Assembly: GCF_963678635.1 (NCBI RefSeq)
Contig: NC_087071.1
Coordinates: 46,794,889-46,858,888, forward strand
Origin: Symsagittifera roscoffensis
Taxonomy: Eukaryota > Xenacoelomorpha > Acoela > Convolutidae
Direction: 5' to 3'
DNA length: 64,000 bases
A program made the position numbers and the translations under genes. The stretch's first letter is position 1. Each line of letters opens with the position of its first letter. This document shows positions 22,577 through 31,784 of this stretch, in pieces. The notes under the pieces are model-generated. The model was not told where the DNA came from. It made no database searches and worked only from the letters and a program-made list of their open reading frames with translations.

Positions 22577-24169
22577 CTATGCTGCCGTCTTGCATCGCGC
22601 CAAAACCATGGGCGCCGTCTCTCTCAAGTTCCCTTCCGAGACAGCATCCACTGAAGGACTACTCAATCCCTCTACTTCTCTCTTCCTCTTGCGAATCTTC
22701 ACATCTCTGCTTGAGGGTGTTGTCGTTATCATCACTGATTCGACCTCTCTGTCCACATCCAACCCTTCCAACTCTTGCCTCCCCCCTGCTCGAGCCTTAA
22801 GGATATTAGTACTTTTAATCATATTACTAGTCCCAACCTTATCCCCTTTTACAACATCAACTATTTTATCTACAGTTTTTAGTTTCAGAGTAGAGCTGTC
22901 TTTACATTTGTCGTCTCTGGTCCTCGATCGTGCCTTTCTCAGCTCGACCAGCTTGCTCAGCAGCTCCTTCCTCGCCTTCTCATCAAGGCCTGTCCCCATC
23001 AGAAGCGGTTCTCCGAACTTCACAACTGTGTCCCACAATTCATCTTTGAATTTGTCCAGCGTCGTCTCGCTACCCACTTCTCGATTGAATTCCTTCAAGA
23101 AATTTTGCCAAGCGTCGTCCTCCAGAGTCCCCAGGAACATGTCCTTGTTTCCTTCGTACGTATTCTTCTCCCTTTCCTCCGAGCTCAAGAGTATCATCCC
23201 CATATTGGAGGTCCCGCTCGCCAATGGCAATTCCAGGTTTTTCCGAGGAGACCGAGTCAGGGGTGGAGTGCCAGTGTCCACCCAATTCTCCTCGCTCAAG
23301 TCCTTCAACAGCTCTTGAGTGGTGAGCTCCTCCCCTGATGGCTTCTGCTCCGGCGTATTCCCCACTTCCATGTCCTCGCCGGCTTCGCTGAGAGTTTCAT
23401 CCATGCTCTCTTCTTCTGACTCGGTTTTTCTTCTCCCGAGAACTCTCTTGAACCGGTCTTCCACGGGTCCACTCCTCTTGTCTCCAGGTGTCTCTACTGA
23501 CAGGGGCGATGGTGTCGCCGGGTCCAATCTCTTATACTCCGTCAGAGCCACATACAGTTGACCTGCTGCGTCCAGTTCTCTTCCCTCCTGTCTCATTTCC
23601 ACCTGTTCCAATCCATAGGGTGCCTTATATTTTCGTGTCGCGAACTTCATGTCGTCCGCCAATGCAATATTCCCCTCCTTCACGACAATCCTGCCATCGT
23701 CCCACACTGGCAGCATATTCTCAAGTCCCTCCTTCTCAAGAGCTCTCAAGACCTTTCGCACCTCATATCCGGGTGGCAGCGAACCTCTCATCTTTTTCGC
23801 CTGCTTCGTCCACGAATTTATTTTCGCCTCGCTAGTGTGGAAATAAACCGCCGCGGTGTAGCCGATGAACAGGGGGTCCCAGCCATCAGTGAAGTCCTTT
23901 TGCATTTCTTCCATCGTCATCTTCGCAAATATGGATGGACCTACCAAGGGACTATTCATCCCCAAGGTCATCCTCCTGACTACTGGGAACTCAGGCATGA
24001 TGGCAGACAGGATTTCTCTCTCCATTGTGGTCTCCAGCTCCCTCTTGACCATTGCAAAGCTCTCTTTCCAAGCAGGAATTCTCAAGATCTCTCGTCCGTC
24101 AGCGGTCAGTGGGTTCAAGTTCCAGAACTTGGGATATGCCTCGATGGGGCCCTCACGCTTGCCTCCCAT
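22577..24169 (-). CDS. Unidentified 530-codon piece of the second polyprotein
   Basis: It starts at ATG 24169, but the frame is the same as the upstream piece and is separated only by a TAA at 24182-24184 and four codons. This is most simply one ORF with a nonsense mutation. The N-terminal 200 residues look globular; residues about 235-300 are acidic and disordered; a helical segment follows; a basic run (IRKRKREVE) lies near residue 500 and could be a nuclear signal. No integrase or other enzyme motif was found. Family not recognised. Confidence 0.6.
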   Translation of the reverse strand: MGGKREGPIEAYPKFWNLNPLTADGREILRIPAWKESFAMVKRELETTMEREILSAIMPEFPVVRRMTLGMNSPLVGPSIFAKMTMEEMQKDFTDGWDPLFIGYTAAVYFHTSEAKINSWTKQAKKMRGSLPPGYEVRKVLRALEKEGLENMLPVWDDGRIVVKEGNIALADDMKFATRKYKAPYGLEQVEMRQEGRELDAAGQLYVALTEYKRLDPATPSPLSVETPGDKRSGPVEDRFKRVLGRRKTESEEESMDETLSEAGEDMEVGNTPEQKPSGEELTTQELLKDLSEENWVDTGTPPLTRSPRKNLELPLASGTSNMGMILLSSEEREKNTYEGNKDMFLGTLEDDAWQNFLKEFNREVGSETTLDKFKDELWDTVVKFGEPLLMGTGLDEKARKELLSKLVELRKARSRTRDDKCKDSSTLKLKTVDKIVDVVKGDKVGTSNMIKSTNILKARAGGRQELEGLDVDREVESVMITTTPSSRDVKIRKRKREVEGLSSPSVDAVSEGNLRETAPMVLARCKTAA

Positions 24170-24181
24170 TCTACATTGCAG

Positions 24182-25027
24182 TTATCCCCTGAAGTTGTAC
24201 ACTATCAACTCGGCATCTTTCACTTCTCCAAAGAGCACCGTGTTACTCATTTGTGCCCTGAGCACCTCCTGCTGACACCAATTTAGTGCCGTCCCGTCCA
24301 GTACGCTGATGAGACTCAAGTGCGTTACAGAGTAACGATACGTCGTCACCAGGGGATCTGGAAATGCGTACGTCACCGCTGGACCGTAAATGCAGGTCAC
24401 CACCTCCTCTAGACCTCTAATTATCCCCATCGGGTCCGACCTCATAGCCAGGCATAGGTCCGTCAACAGAGGCATACCTCCATTCGTCTTCTTCCACTCC
24501 TCTCTCGACTTTGGATTATTTTCTTCACCCGTCATGTGTCGATTCTGCATCATGAGGTACTGTACCAACAGCGTCTTCAGTCCCGCGGCACACTTGTAAG
24601 AGTAGGTTTCAATACTCGAGTGGGTCTTGCCCATCGACAGGGGCTCCCCATATCTCATTAGTCGATGAAATGACACCAATTCCCCATGAGTCAGGAGCAC
24701 TAGTGCCAGGTACCCATCAACGCGGAGTGTCTCCACTCCTCGACTAAACATGTATGTTGGGCCCATGTTGAACAAGTATCTGAGGTAAACCAGATATAGA
24801 GCCAAGAGCAGGCTAATGGGCATGCCCAGAATCTCCTGCACAAAAGCTCCAAAGATAGTCGCCTTGGTGCCGAACACTTCCGCCATGAAGTCTCTGCCCC
24901 AGCAAGGACTCAAGAACTTTAGATTTTCGTGATCCCTTCTAGTCCTCAGCTCGCCCTCCGCGTGCTCTCTCCAGAACCCTCCAATCGTCACCTCATTGGC
25001 TGCCGAGACAAATCTAGCTACCGTCAT
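24182..25027 (-). CDS. Unidentified piece of the second polyprotein with hydrophobic helices
   Basis: 281 codons. It is in the same frame as the SGNH-bearing piece upstream, separated by one TGA (25070-25072) and 14 further sense codons, and in frame with the next piece downstream across a TAA. It holds a strongly hydrophobic stretch near residues 58-95 (GMPISLLLALYLVYLRYLF) that could be a membrane helix or a buried core. Function unknown. Confidence 0.6.
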   Translation of the reverse strand: MTVARFVSAANEVTIGGFWREHAEGELRTRRDHENLKFLSPCWGRDFMAEVFGTKATIFGAFVQEILGMPISLLLALYLVYLRYLFNMGPTYMFSRGVETLRVDGYLALVLLTHGELVSFHRLMRYGEPLSMGKTHSSIETYSYKCAAGLKTLLVQYLMMQNRHMTGEENNPKSREEWKKTNGGMPLLTDLCLAMRSDPMGIIRGLEEVVTCIYGPAVTYAFPDPLVTTYRYSVTHLSLISVLDGTALNWCQQEVLRAQMSNTVLFGEVKDAELIVYNFRG

Positions 25028-25069
25028 CTCTCGTCCTTCGGCCAGCTCCAGTTGCTTCTCGAGGAAACT

Positions 25070-25693
25070 TCAGACTTGCTTCACGAGGGGTGGTGCATCC
25101 TCCCTCGTCTTGTTCGTGGCGTTCTCTAGTCTTGGTGTCAAAAATGGCCACCAACCATTCTCTTGTGTCAGACGGTATGCCATTGACTCTAGTTGCTTCT
25201 CCGTTTCGGCCACGTTTCTTCTTTCATTGCCCGGCACTCTGGACTTGCCGGTAGAACCCGTGACCGTCACTTCCATGCTCCTAAACCACAAGCTGGCCGT
25301 CAACTGGTTTATCGCTGGGTGGTCGTCCCCGATGACTGGGCTGAACTTAAGTTGTCTGGCAAAGTTCGATATCTCCAGCAAGAGCACCTCGTCCAATACG
25401 ATCAGGATGTCGGCTAATCCATAAAAACCCCTCAGTGCATGGGATATGTCCGCCCATGCCGCTGCCAACTCTGATTTGCGGAGCCTCAGGTTTGATGGCT
25501 CCAATTCCCGATTGGGAGCAGCCATCAAGATTCGCCACTCGATTCCCTCTGCTATCAGTGTCAAGACCGCGTACACGAACTGTAGGGCAGGTGGGATACT
25601 CGCGTATCCAGGGGATGTAGTGAACACTACCTTCGTCTTGGAGCCGAATCTTGAGACCACATTCTCTTGCACCTCGTTCATCGCCGCGAACAA
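25070..25693 (-). CDS. C-terminal half of a second, degenerate SGNH-like domain
   Basis: 207 codons that overlap the end of the 844-codon piece by 16 nt in another frame. The protein sense runs through if one base is restored near 25725. It continues the fold begun upstream (GSDF and GMND): a hydrophobic strand (ADILIVLD near residue 97) and GDDHP at residues 122-126, which sits where SGNH hydrolases have the D-x-x-H block. Here the spacing is one residue short, so activity is doubtful. Ends in VKQV before a TGA. It belongs to the same polyprotein as its neighbours. Confidence 0.6.
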   Translation of the reverse strand: MFAAMNEVQENVVSRFGSKTKVVFTTSPGYASIPPALQFVYAVLTLIAEGIEWRILMAAPNRELEPSNLRLRKSELAAAWADISHALRGFYGLADILIVLDEVLLLEISNFARQLKFSPVIGDDHPAINQLTASLWFRSMEVTVTGSTGKSRVPGNERRNVAETEKQLESMAYRLTQENGWWPFLTPRLENATNKTREDAPPLVKQV

Positions 25694-28212
25694 TGTCTGA
25701 ATAGCTTCCCATATCTTCGTCGGTGTTGTTCACCAACTTTCAGCTGCTCAAGGAGTCCAGCCGCGTGCAGATGATCATTCATTCCCGCAAACAATAGCAA
25801 CTCAGGGTCACAGGGCATCTCCGACTTTATCGCCACCACTAGAATTAACATCTGATTTAGTTCAGCTCCAGGCAAAGAGTATATCAGCGTCCAAAACAAC
25901 TTAGGAGACGTCCCTTCAAAGTCGGATCCCGCCACGATGACTACCCTCGCAGCAGCTGGATCTGCTCTATCGTAAACCGCCAACGTCTTGGCCAGCTGGG
26001 TACTCCCACAGGGCTTCCCGTACCTGGGATCTGCCGCCAACTTCGAACCTTCGTAGGCGGCATCCGGCAATTTCATTTCTCCCGGATTTAGCAGCTTGTC
26101 TACTACCCTCAATTGTGCCGGAGTCGCCAATCTGATTCTGGCAATGCTCGTTCGGTGTTTGGGAGGTTCTGCTATGAGTCCAGAGCTCCCCAGCAACTTG
26201 AGAGGTCTATAATTGACGGGTCCCATGATCGTCTTCGTGGGAATCCCTGTCAGGTTCGCCGTCTCCATCAGCTTTGCTCTCGAGAAGTGCGTTTCATGAG
26301 CCTTCAACCAATCCACGCAATGATGCCTACTTAAGTCTTCGTGTGACACTCGATCGATGCCCAATGTCTCCGCCAATTCTCGCCGGCATTCCAAACCTTC
26401 TAGATCCAGCCTTTTTACCTTTTCTTTATATTTCAAGCGAGCGGCCTCCACAGACCTCTCCGCCCTCTTGCTCTCTGCCACCACCACTGAGGATATTACC
26501 GAACTTGGGGGCGTTGATGATATCACCTCCTCGGATTCCATTGGTGTGGCACTCGGCAATCTGGCTTGGTTGCTCCTTGAACTGTCTCTAGAGTCGACCC
26601 TCGGTCCCAAACGACTGGACAAGGCCCTCGAGGCAAGGAATGGTGGGTTCGGGGGTGGCGCGAATGTGAATTGGGCCGTCTCTAGCAGGTCCGCCTCTAG
26701 CGCATTTATGTGTCCTTGAAAGACGTCATTCAGCCATTCTACTCCCTTCGGTCTATCAAAGTGGATCCCATCATTAGAGGTATCATCAGGGAATCCCGCC
26801 TGCTCCATTTGTTCCGCCACGTCTAACAATCTGAGGGGAAGCACACTCTTCCGATGGATCTCTCGGATCACCCCGTTCAGGTTTCGCACCTTCTCGTTCA
26901 TTTCCACGGCATGCTGATCGAACTTCATGTTGTAGGGGACAGTGCATACCGTCAATAGGATGGGGTCCATCTGGATCCTCAGCTCCTCGAGAAGGCAGCA
27001 CATCTTGTCGTGCAACCTCGTCACCTTCCTAGGTTCCCCTCTGGACACATCATTTGTTCCGATCATCAAGGTCACCGTGTATACTTTTGTCATCCCCAGA
27101 AACTCAAGTGTCGCCAATATCTGTGGCGAGGCGGCTCCAGCGAAACTCAAGATCCCCGTCTGCCAGCGCGATTGGATCCGGGTCAACACCCGCAATAGGC
27201 TTTCCCCTATAATTAGGTGAACCGCGCCTTCTGGCACGCGGGGTGGCGAAAGGTATTCCAACCAGGCTGCATCATGAAAGCAGTCTCTCCTGGCCCTCTG
27301 TTCCGAATTCCAATCCAACCGATTGTGCCTGTGGTATCTTTTTTCGGTGTTCTTTTTATAACTCGAGATCATGACGCTTCTGACCTGTTGTTCCCTCCAC
27401 GTTGGGGGAAGCTCCGCCCTTGCTGAGTTCTCACGACTTTTTTGTTGTAACCTCTCGTGCAGCTCCTTCAGACGAGATGAGCCGCCGCTCACCTGACTGC
27501 CGCTCGAGGTTGAGGTAGGGGTGTACCCCAGCAGTACCACATCCATCAACGGGCGTATGGGTTGCGCCTCTAGGCTGTGCAGGTAGGACGTTGCTTCATT
27601 CGGGATCCAGACTTCCAACCCTTCACTCATGTGTTCTCTAGCCTCACGATCAAGATTGAACCGTCCTCTTGCCCTGGGGGCTTCATCCACTTCCATACGT
27701 GATTCTGGCCTCGAGGTAGTAACCACTCGCTCCTTCGGCCTGGCTCCTTTCTGTGCGTCAAGCTCACGTTGTCGTTGTTCTATCCTCTCCATCTCCGACT
27801 TCAGTTGCTCACAATTCGCGGCATTCTCGCGCACCCTCAGTTCCTGCTGATGTTCAGCCCGCAGTATCTCAAGCAACCTCAGAGTTTGATCTCGTTCGAT
27901 GATCGCCTGGTCCCTTTCCAGTAGAGCTTTCTCCCGATTCAGCTTTGCTTGAACTCGATCGAGATTCGCCTTGTTCCTTTCTTTCTGCGTCTTCTCGAGT
28001 TCCTTCTTTAGAGTACTAAGATCCGGGTATGCCTCAGTCGTCTGTTGCGCTCGCGTCATCGATGGCACCTTGCTCGAGCTCTGGCCTGTCGACCTTGCTG
28101 ATGGTCTAGATGGTAGTGGGAATTCTCCTGCGCCATATTCGGTATTGTTGCTAAGGCCAGGCTTCCTTGCCAAGTCAAAGCCCCTTACTCCTCCATCCGC
28201 ATTCCAAGACAA
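25678..28212 (-). CDS. Coiled coil plus SGNH/GDSL-type hydrolase, giant element ORF2
   Basis: 844 codons. Residues about 65-155 are a Glu/Arg/Gln-rich coiled coil. Residues about 330-500 form an SGNH hydrolase: block I GES with Ser338, block III GTND with Asn387, and block V DGIH with Asp481 and His484; a Gly in SFAG supplies the expected oxyanion-type position. All four hallmark residues are present, so an esterase or deacylase activity is plausible; the substrate is unknown. After a disordered linker a second SGNH-like domain starts near residue 755 (GSDF with Ser763, GMND with Asn812) and continues in the next frame. The first ATG here overlaps the previous 87-codon piece, so the true start is at 28448. 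Esterase domains are known in some other retroelements (CR1-type ORF1, rotifer Terminons). Confidence 0.8.
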   Translation of the reverse strand: MSWNADGGVRGFDLARKPGLSNNTEYGAGEFPLPSRPSARSTGQSSSKVPSMTRAQQTTEAYPDLSTLKKELEKTQKERNKANLDRVQAKLNREKALLERDQAIIERDQTLRLLEILRAEHQQELRVRENAANCEQLKSEMERIEQRQRELDAQKGARPKERVVTTSRPESRMEVDEAPRARGRFNLDREAREHMSEGLEVWIPNEATSYLHSLEAQPIRPLMDVVLLGYTPTSTSSGSQVSGGSSRLKELHERLQQKSRENSARAELPPTWREQQVRSVMISSYKKNTEKRYHRHNRLDWNSEQRARRDCFHDAAWLEYLSPPRVPEGAVHLIIGESLLRVLTRIQSRWQTGILSFAGAASPQILATLEFLGMTKVYTVTLMIGTNDVSRGEPRKVTRLHDKMCCLLEELRIQMDPILLTVCTVPYNMKFDQHAVEMNEKVRNLNGVIREIHRKSVLPLRLLDVAEQMEQAGFPDDTSNDGIHFDRPKGVEWLNDVFQGHINALEADLLETAQFTFAPPPNPPFLASRALSSRLGPRVDSRDSSRSNQARLPSATPMESEEVISSTPPSSVISSVVVAESKRAERSVEAARLKYKEKVKRLDLEGLECRRELAETLGIDRVSHEDLSRHHCVDWLKAHETHFSRAKLMETANLTGIPTKTIMGPVNYRPLKLLGSSGLIAEPPKHRTSIARIRLATPAQLRVVDKLLNPGEMKLPDAAYEGSKLAADPRYGKPCGSTQLAKTLAVYDRADPAAARVVIVAGSDFEGTSPKLFWTLIYSLPGAELNQMLILVVAIKSEMPCDPELLLFAGMNDHLHAAGLLEQLKVGEQHRRRYGKLFRHCSRR

Positions 28213-28448
28213 CCATCTGGTCTGCTCTTGATTGGATATCCCTCAGTGGTGTAGCCGACCATCAAGACAGCCTCCGTCGCAGACTCCCTGCACTCACCCT
28301 GCTCTTCCAGTTGGAGGATGGCATTCAACATTACCGCCATTCTCTCGTCTATCTGGGTATAATCCAGGTCCCTCATGCGTCTGTACAGCTCATCGAGAGT
28401 GGGCTTCTTCAGGGCCGTGGGCATGGATTTCCAGAGTCTGTCTGCCAT
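28185..28448 (-). CDS. N-terminal piece of the second polyprotein
   Basis: 87 codons from a plausible ATG at 28448, reading MADRLWKSMP. It overlaps the next piece by 28 nt in another frame; protein sense switches near the shared stretch, so a small indel is likely. This would be the start of ORF2. About 190 nt upstream there is a strong splice acceptor on the same strand, which could place this ATG first in a spliced mRNA. Function unknown. Confidence 0.6.
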   Translation of the reverse strand: MADRLWKSMPTALKKPTLDELYRRMRDLDYTQIDERMAVMLNAILQLEEQGECRESATEAVLMVGYTTEGYPIKSRPDGCLGMRMEE

Positions 28449-28636
28449 TTTCTGTGACTTCAGGACGTATTCAAATGTTACTCGACTCGAGAATATACCA
28501 ACTCAAGAATTCTCTAGAAGTTTTCCCTTGCAAATACTTGCTGCAGGTGTCGTTTGTCGCGAGTTTAGTTAAGATTTTCTTTTCTATCTCTCGCTGGAGT
28601 GTGGTTGGATTTTCAACTTTGTTTTTCAAACTTGAT

Positions 28637-28650
28637 CTGAAAACAGAAAC
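28637..28650 (-). promoter_or_regulatory. Candidate splice acceptor for ORF2 mRNA
   Basis: The minus strand reads GTTTCTGTTTTCAG, a pyrimidine-rich tract ending in CAG, inside the 450-bp non-coding gap between the macro domain and ORF2. Retroelements often express a downstream ORF from a spliced RNA, so this site fits that role. The donor was not identified. Confidence 0.4.
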
Positions 28651-28925
28651 CATATCAAGACTTAACATGCCATGTTCCTAACCTAGAAACCCCCCTTTTA
28701 CCAGTATGGTTAAAACCTTATCTTTTTTATCCCACTTAAAACAATTTCATATTGGAATTTCCCTAAAAGCATGCAGACTCATTTTATGTTTTAGCACCAT
28801 CGATTCTTCTAAAATTCAATTGTCATGCCAATCGCGTTTTTAAGATCCCTTTACCTGTGCCGCACCCCAGTACCTAACTCAAGACTCCTCCTTCACACCC
28901 AACTCGAGACCCCCGTGTACCTAGC

Positions 28926-29600
28926 TCAGGCGATGCTCAAGTAGTATTTCTTGTGAAGATACACCATTATCTCAGTTTCCGCGAAGACTACGTGTAGGAT
29001 AGCGTACAATTCCCTTGGGCTCAATTTGCCCCTGTTTGGGACATACACCGGCATTGAGACTTCAATTATTCCTCTTTCAATCATGAAGTCTTGTAGTCTC
29101 GTAGTGCCAACATCACGTGTTCGGGATCAATCGTGTTCCTGTCATTGACCCTCGTCATCAGGAAGCACAGGTATTTGCCCGGGACTTGTGCTACTGATGG
29201 TGGAAGCGCTGCCATCGCCCCAGTCCTGGTCTCTGTCTAAACAGAAACTCTACCTTCTGGTACTCTCTTTTGAAGTCAGCTTCCAGTCTTGATTTGAAAC
29301 TCATGTCCGCCGTGATGCAGATCGCGCTAGTCCTGTTTGACAGGATGAAGTCGCTATCCGTTATCATGATGTTTTCCGAGTACTCATTGGGTATTTCAAA
29401 TTTCGTTTTGAAGTTCCGACCTATGGTAGGCTCTGGTTCTTCTTCTTCCAGTTCCAATTCGCTTGTTTCTCTTACTTCCTTGAGTTTCTTTATCATCAAA
29501 TTTTCGGTGTGGGTAAGTCCTACCCCCACTCCCCGGACAATATATTTATCGACGTCCCCGTCGATGGTGTCGGGTCTGAATTGTCCGGCGGAATGTCCAG
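28926..29600 (-). CDS. Degenerate macro domain at the end of the first polyprotein, broken
   Basis: The frame that leaves the RT ORF near 29600 reads through an acidic linker into a segment with the strand order of TARG1/OARD1-type macro domains: an NRTSAICITADMSF strand, an FKREY helix start, then pieces at 29081-29215 (GKYLCFLMTRVND) and 28926-29110 (IIEVSMPVYVPNRGKL, then ELYAILHVVF and a YLHKKYYLSIA end). Two indels separate the pieces. The glycine-rich ADP-ribose loops typical of active macro domains are replaced (ADMSF and PNRGK), so binding or hydrolysis may be lost. Final stop TGA is at 28926-28928. Macro domains bind or cleave ADP-ribose; the role in a retroelement is unknown. Confidence 0.55.
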
Positions 29601-31778
29601 TGGCCTGTCTGTTGCCGTCCAGTCGAAGAGAGGGTCTTCTGTCTTCATATGTTTTTCCGCCAACACGTCGACTTGTTGAATACTCTGTCCTCCATGGCCT
29701 TTGTTTTTGACGTCGCGTATCCACTCTAGTATCCTCAAGTTTGTGTTCTCCCTCCTCTCTATCTCACTCTGTTCGAGATCCGTCTCCAATTCTGGTGTCG
29801 AGTAGTCTTCCTGCGGATAGTGCTCACCATCGTTAATGACCTGCCATTCCTCTTCGGCTTCCAGTTCGCCTGCACTCAGTAGTTCCTCGCCCAATTTGTC
29901 TGGCTGTATCTTGTCAATCAAGAAGTCATCCCCGTATCTGTTGTACCTCATACCGGTCCGTTTACGATTGCCAGTTCTGGTTCCCGGTGATATTGGTCGA
30001 TCTGGCTCCATCCATTTTGGCACCTCATCCTGCTCCGGGTCGTTCCAGTCTTCTTCTGCAAACGATCCTGCTTCAGACTCCACCTCAATCTTTTCATTGT
30101 CGTCCAAGCTCAAGTTTTCATTGCCATCATTTTTCTCTCTGGTGCCCTTTTCATTCACCTCACACGCTGGCTCTACCACCAGGTACTCAATCGGTTTGCC
30201 TGATTTGTCCAGCCATCTCGTGAGTGGAAGACTGTCGTACGTTTCCTTGTCCATGAAGGAGAAGCCATCTTTGATCTCAGGTGTGTCTGCCTCTCTTTGT
30301 TCTTGTCTCTCGTAGAACTCCGTCTTCTTACTCAAGCTGTCGGCATTTTGATGTTTCTCTCGTGTTCTATGCTCAATTATCATGTTGTATCCGTCCAGGC
30401 GAACTATCCACCTCCCGATGTAACTTTGGTCCATCGAGTACGTTTTCAGCCAGCTTAGTGCCCGGTTGTCGACTCGCAACTTGAATGGCTCACTGCCCAG
30501 GTACGCCCTGTACTTCTCAACAAAGGTAACCACTGCGAAGATCTCTGCTTTCGGTGCTCCGTACTTCATTTCCGTGTCACTCAGGACTTTGCTCCCGTAA
30601 GCTATTGGTCTCAAGACTGTTTTCCCATTCCACTCTTGTTCCTGATGGAGAATTCCTGAAATCGCAACTACCGACGCATCCGTGTCCAGCACGTACAACC
30701 CTTTCTCAGTCGGCATACCCAGTACTGGTGCCTCACATAGCTCTTTCTTTATCCTCTGGAATGACTCTTCTGCTGCGTTGTTCCATGTGAACTTCTTGCC
30801 CTTGTGCCTCATTAATTGTTGCATCGGGTACACCTTGTCCGCGTAGCCTTTGATGAACTCTCTGTAGTAGTTAGCGAAACCCAGGAAGCTCATCAACTGG
30901 TGTTCCGTCTTCGGTGACTTCCAGGTTAGGACTGCCTCCACGGCGTCTGGATCAGGTCTGATGCCGTGCTTGTCTACCATCCTGCCCAAGTATTTAATTG
31001 AGTCCTTGAGTATCTCGCACTTTGATGGTTTACACTTTAGCCCCGATCTTTTCATGCACGCGAACACCTCGTCAAGTCTCTCAATGTGGTCTTCTAGTGT
31101 TGGCGTTGCTATTACCACGTCATCCACATAGCACATTACCAGAATGCCATACTTTTTTGTCACGCCTATCAGCGCGTGTGCCATCAACCTCTGAAACGTG
31201 GCTGTGGCATTGCAAAGTCCAAACGGCATCCGTTTCCATTGAAACAGACCCAACTCGCAGGCAAACCCTGTCTTGTCTCTGTCCTGCTTCCTTAGTGGTA
31301 CCTGCCAAAAGGCCGAGCCTAAATCAAGAGTCGTAAAAAATTTTGCATCACCTAACTTCGACAGGCTCTCATCAATCCTAGGTATGGGATAGGCATCCTT
31401 CACCGTGACGGAGTTCAGGTATCGAAAGTCACAACAAAACCTCAAGTGGTCGCCTTTCTTTTTGGCCATCACTACTCCACACGCCCACGGTGACTTGGAT
31501 GGTTCTATCATGTCATACTCTAGTAACGTTTCGATCTCTTTTGTACACGCATCCGGTTTGTGCGGGGTCATGCGCCTCGCCCCCTCCCTGTGCGGTACCG
31601 CGTTCTCCTCAAGTTCTATTTCATGCTCAACGAAATTACAACACCCGATATCCACTTTATGCTTCGAAAAAACTTCTTCGTTCCGCTCTAGTACGTCCTT
31701 GATGGCTTCGAGCTGTTCGTCCGTCAGTTTGCCCCTCAAGTGTTCAATCTCCGGGAGAACCGGTTTATCAATTTGCAT
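29520..31778 (-). CDS. pol: Reverse transcriptase and RNase H, giant element
   Basis: 752 codons from an internal ATG. The frame is continuous with the protease upstream except for one TGA (31785-31787) and two sense codons, so this is the middle of Pol. RT motifs are clear: LDLGSAFWQVPL, FGLCNATATFQ and the catalytic YVDD near residues 217-220. RNase H follows: DTDAS near residue 370, an AEIFAVV Glu and RVDNRAL. After RNase H (about residue 500) comes a Glu/Asp-rich disordered linker, where a gypsy Pol would normally have its integrase zinc finger and DDE core. None is present. The frame ends at 29520, but sense continues in another frame into the macro domain. Confidence 0.93.
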   Translation of the reverse strand: MQIDKPVLPEIEHLRGKLTDEQLEAIKDVLERNEEVFSKHKVDIGCCNFVEHEIELEENAVPHREGARRMTPHKPDACTKEIETLLEYDMIEPSKSPWACGVVMAKKKGDHLRFCCDFRYLNSVTVKDAYPIPRIDESLSKLGDAKFFTTLDLGSAFWQVPLRKQDRDKTGFACELGLFQWKRMPFGLCNATATFQRLMAHALIGVTKKYGILVMCYVDDVVIATPTLEDHIERLDEVFACMKRSGLKCKPSKCEILKDSIKYLGRMVDKHGIRPDPDAVEAVLTWKSPKTEHQLMSFLGFANYYREFIKGYADKVYPMQQLMRHKGKKFTWNNAAEESFQRIKKELCEAPVLGMPTEKGLYVLDTDASVVAISGILHQEQEWNGKTVLRPIAYGSKVLSDTEMKYGAPKAEIFAVVTFVEKYRAYLGSEPFKLRVDNRALSWLKTYSMDQSYIGRWIVRLDGYNMIIEHRTREKHQNADSLSKKTEFYERQEQREADTPEIKDGFSFMDKETYDSLPLTRWLDKSGKPIEYLVVEPACEVNEKGTREKNDGNENLSLDDNEKIEVESEAGSFAEEDWNDPEQDEVPKWMEPDRPISPGTRTGNRKRTGMRYNRYGDDFLIDKIQPDKLGEELLSAGELEAEEEWQVINDGEHYPQEDYSTPELETDLEQSEIERRENTNLRILEWIRDVKNKGHGGQSIQQVDVLAEKHMKTEDPLFDWTATDRPLDIPPDNSDPTPSTGTSINILSGEWG

Positions 31779-31784
31779 TTCATC

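Noticed and set aside
22518-24286. Long plus-strand open frames opposite ORF2 of the giant element
   Set aside because: They mirror real minus-strand coding sequence of high GC; composition is Ser/Pro/Leu-rich with no domain motif.
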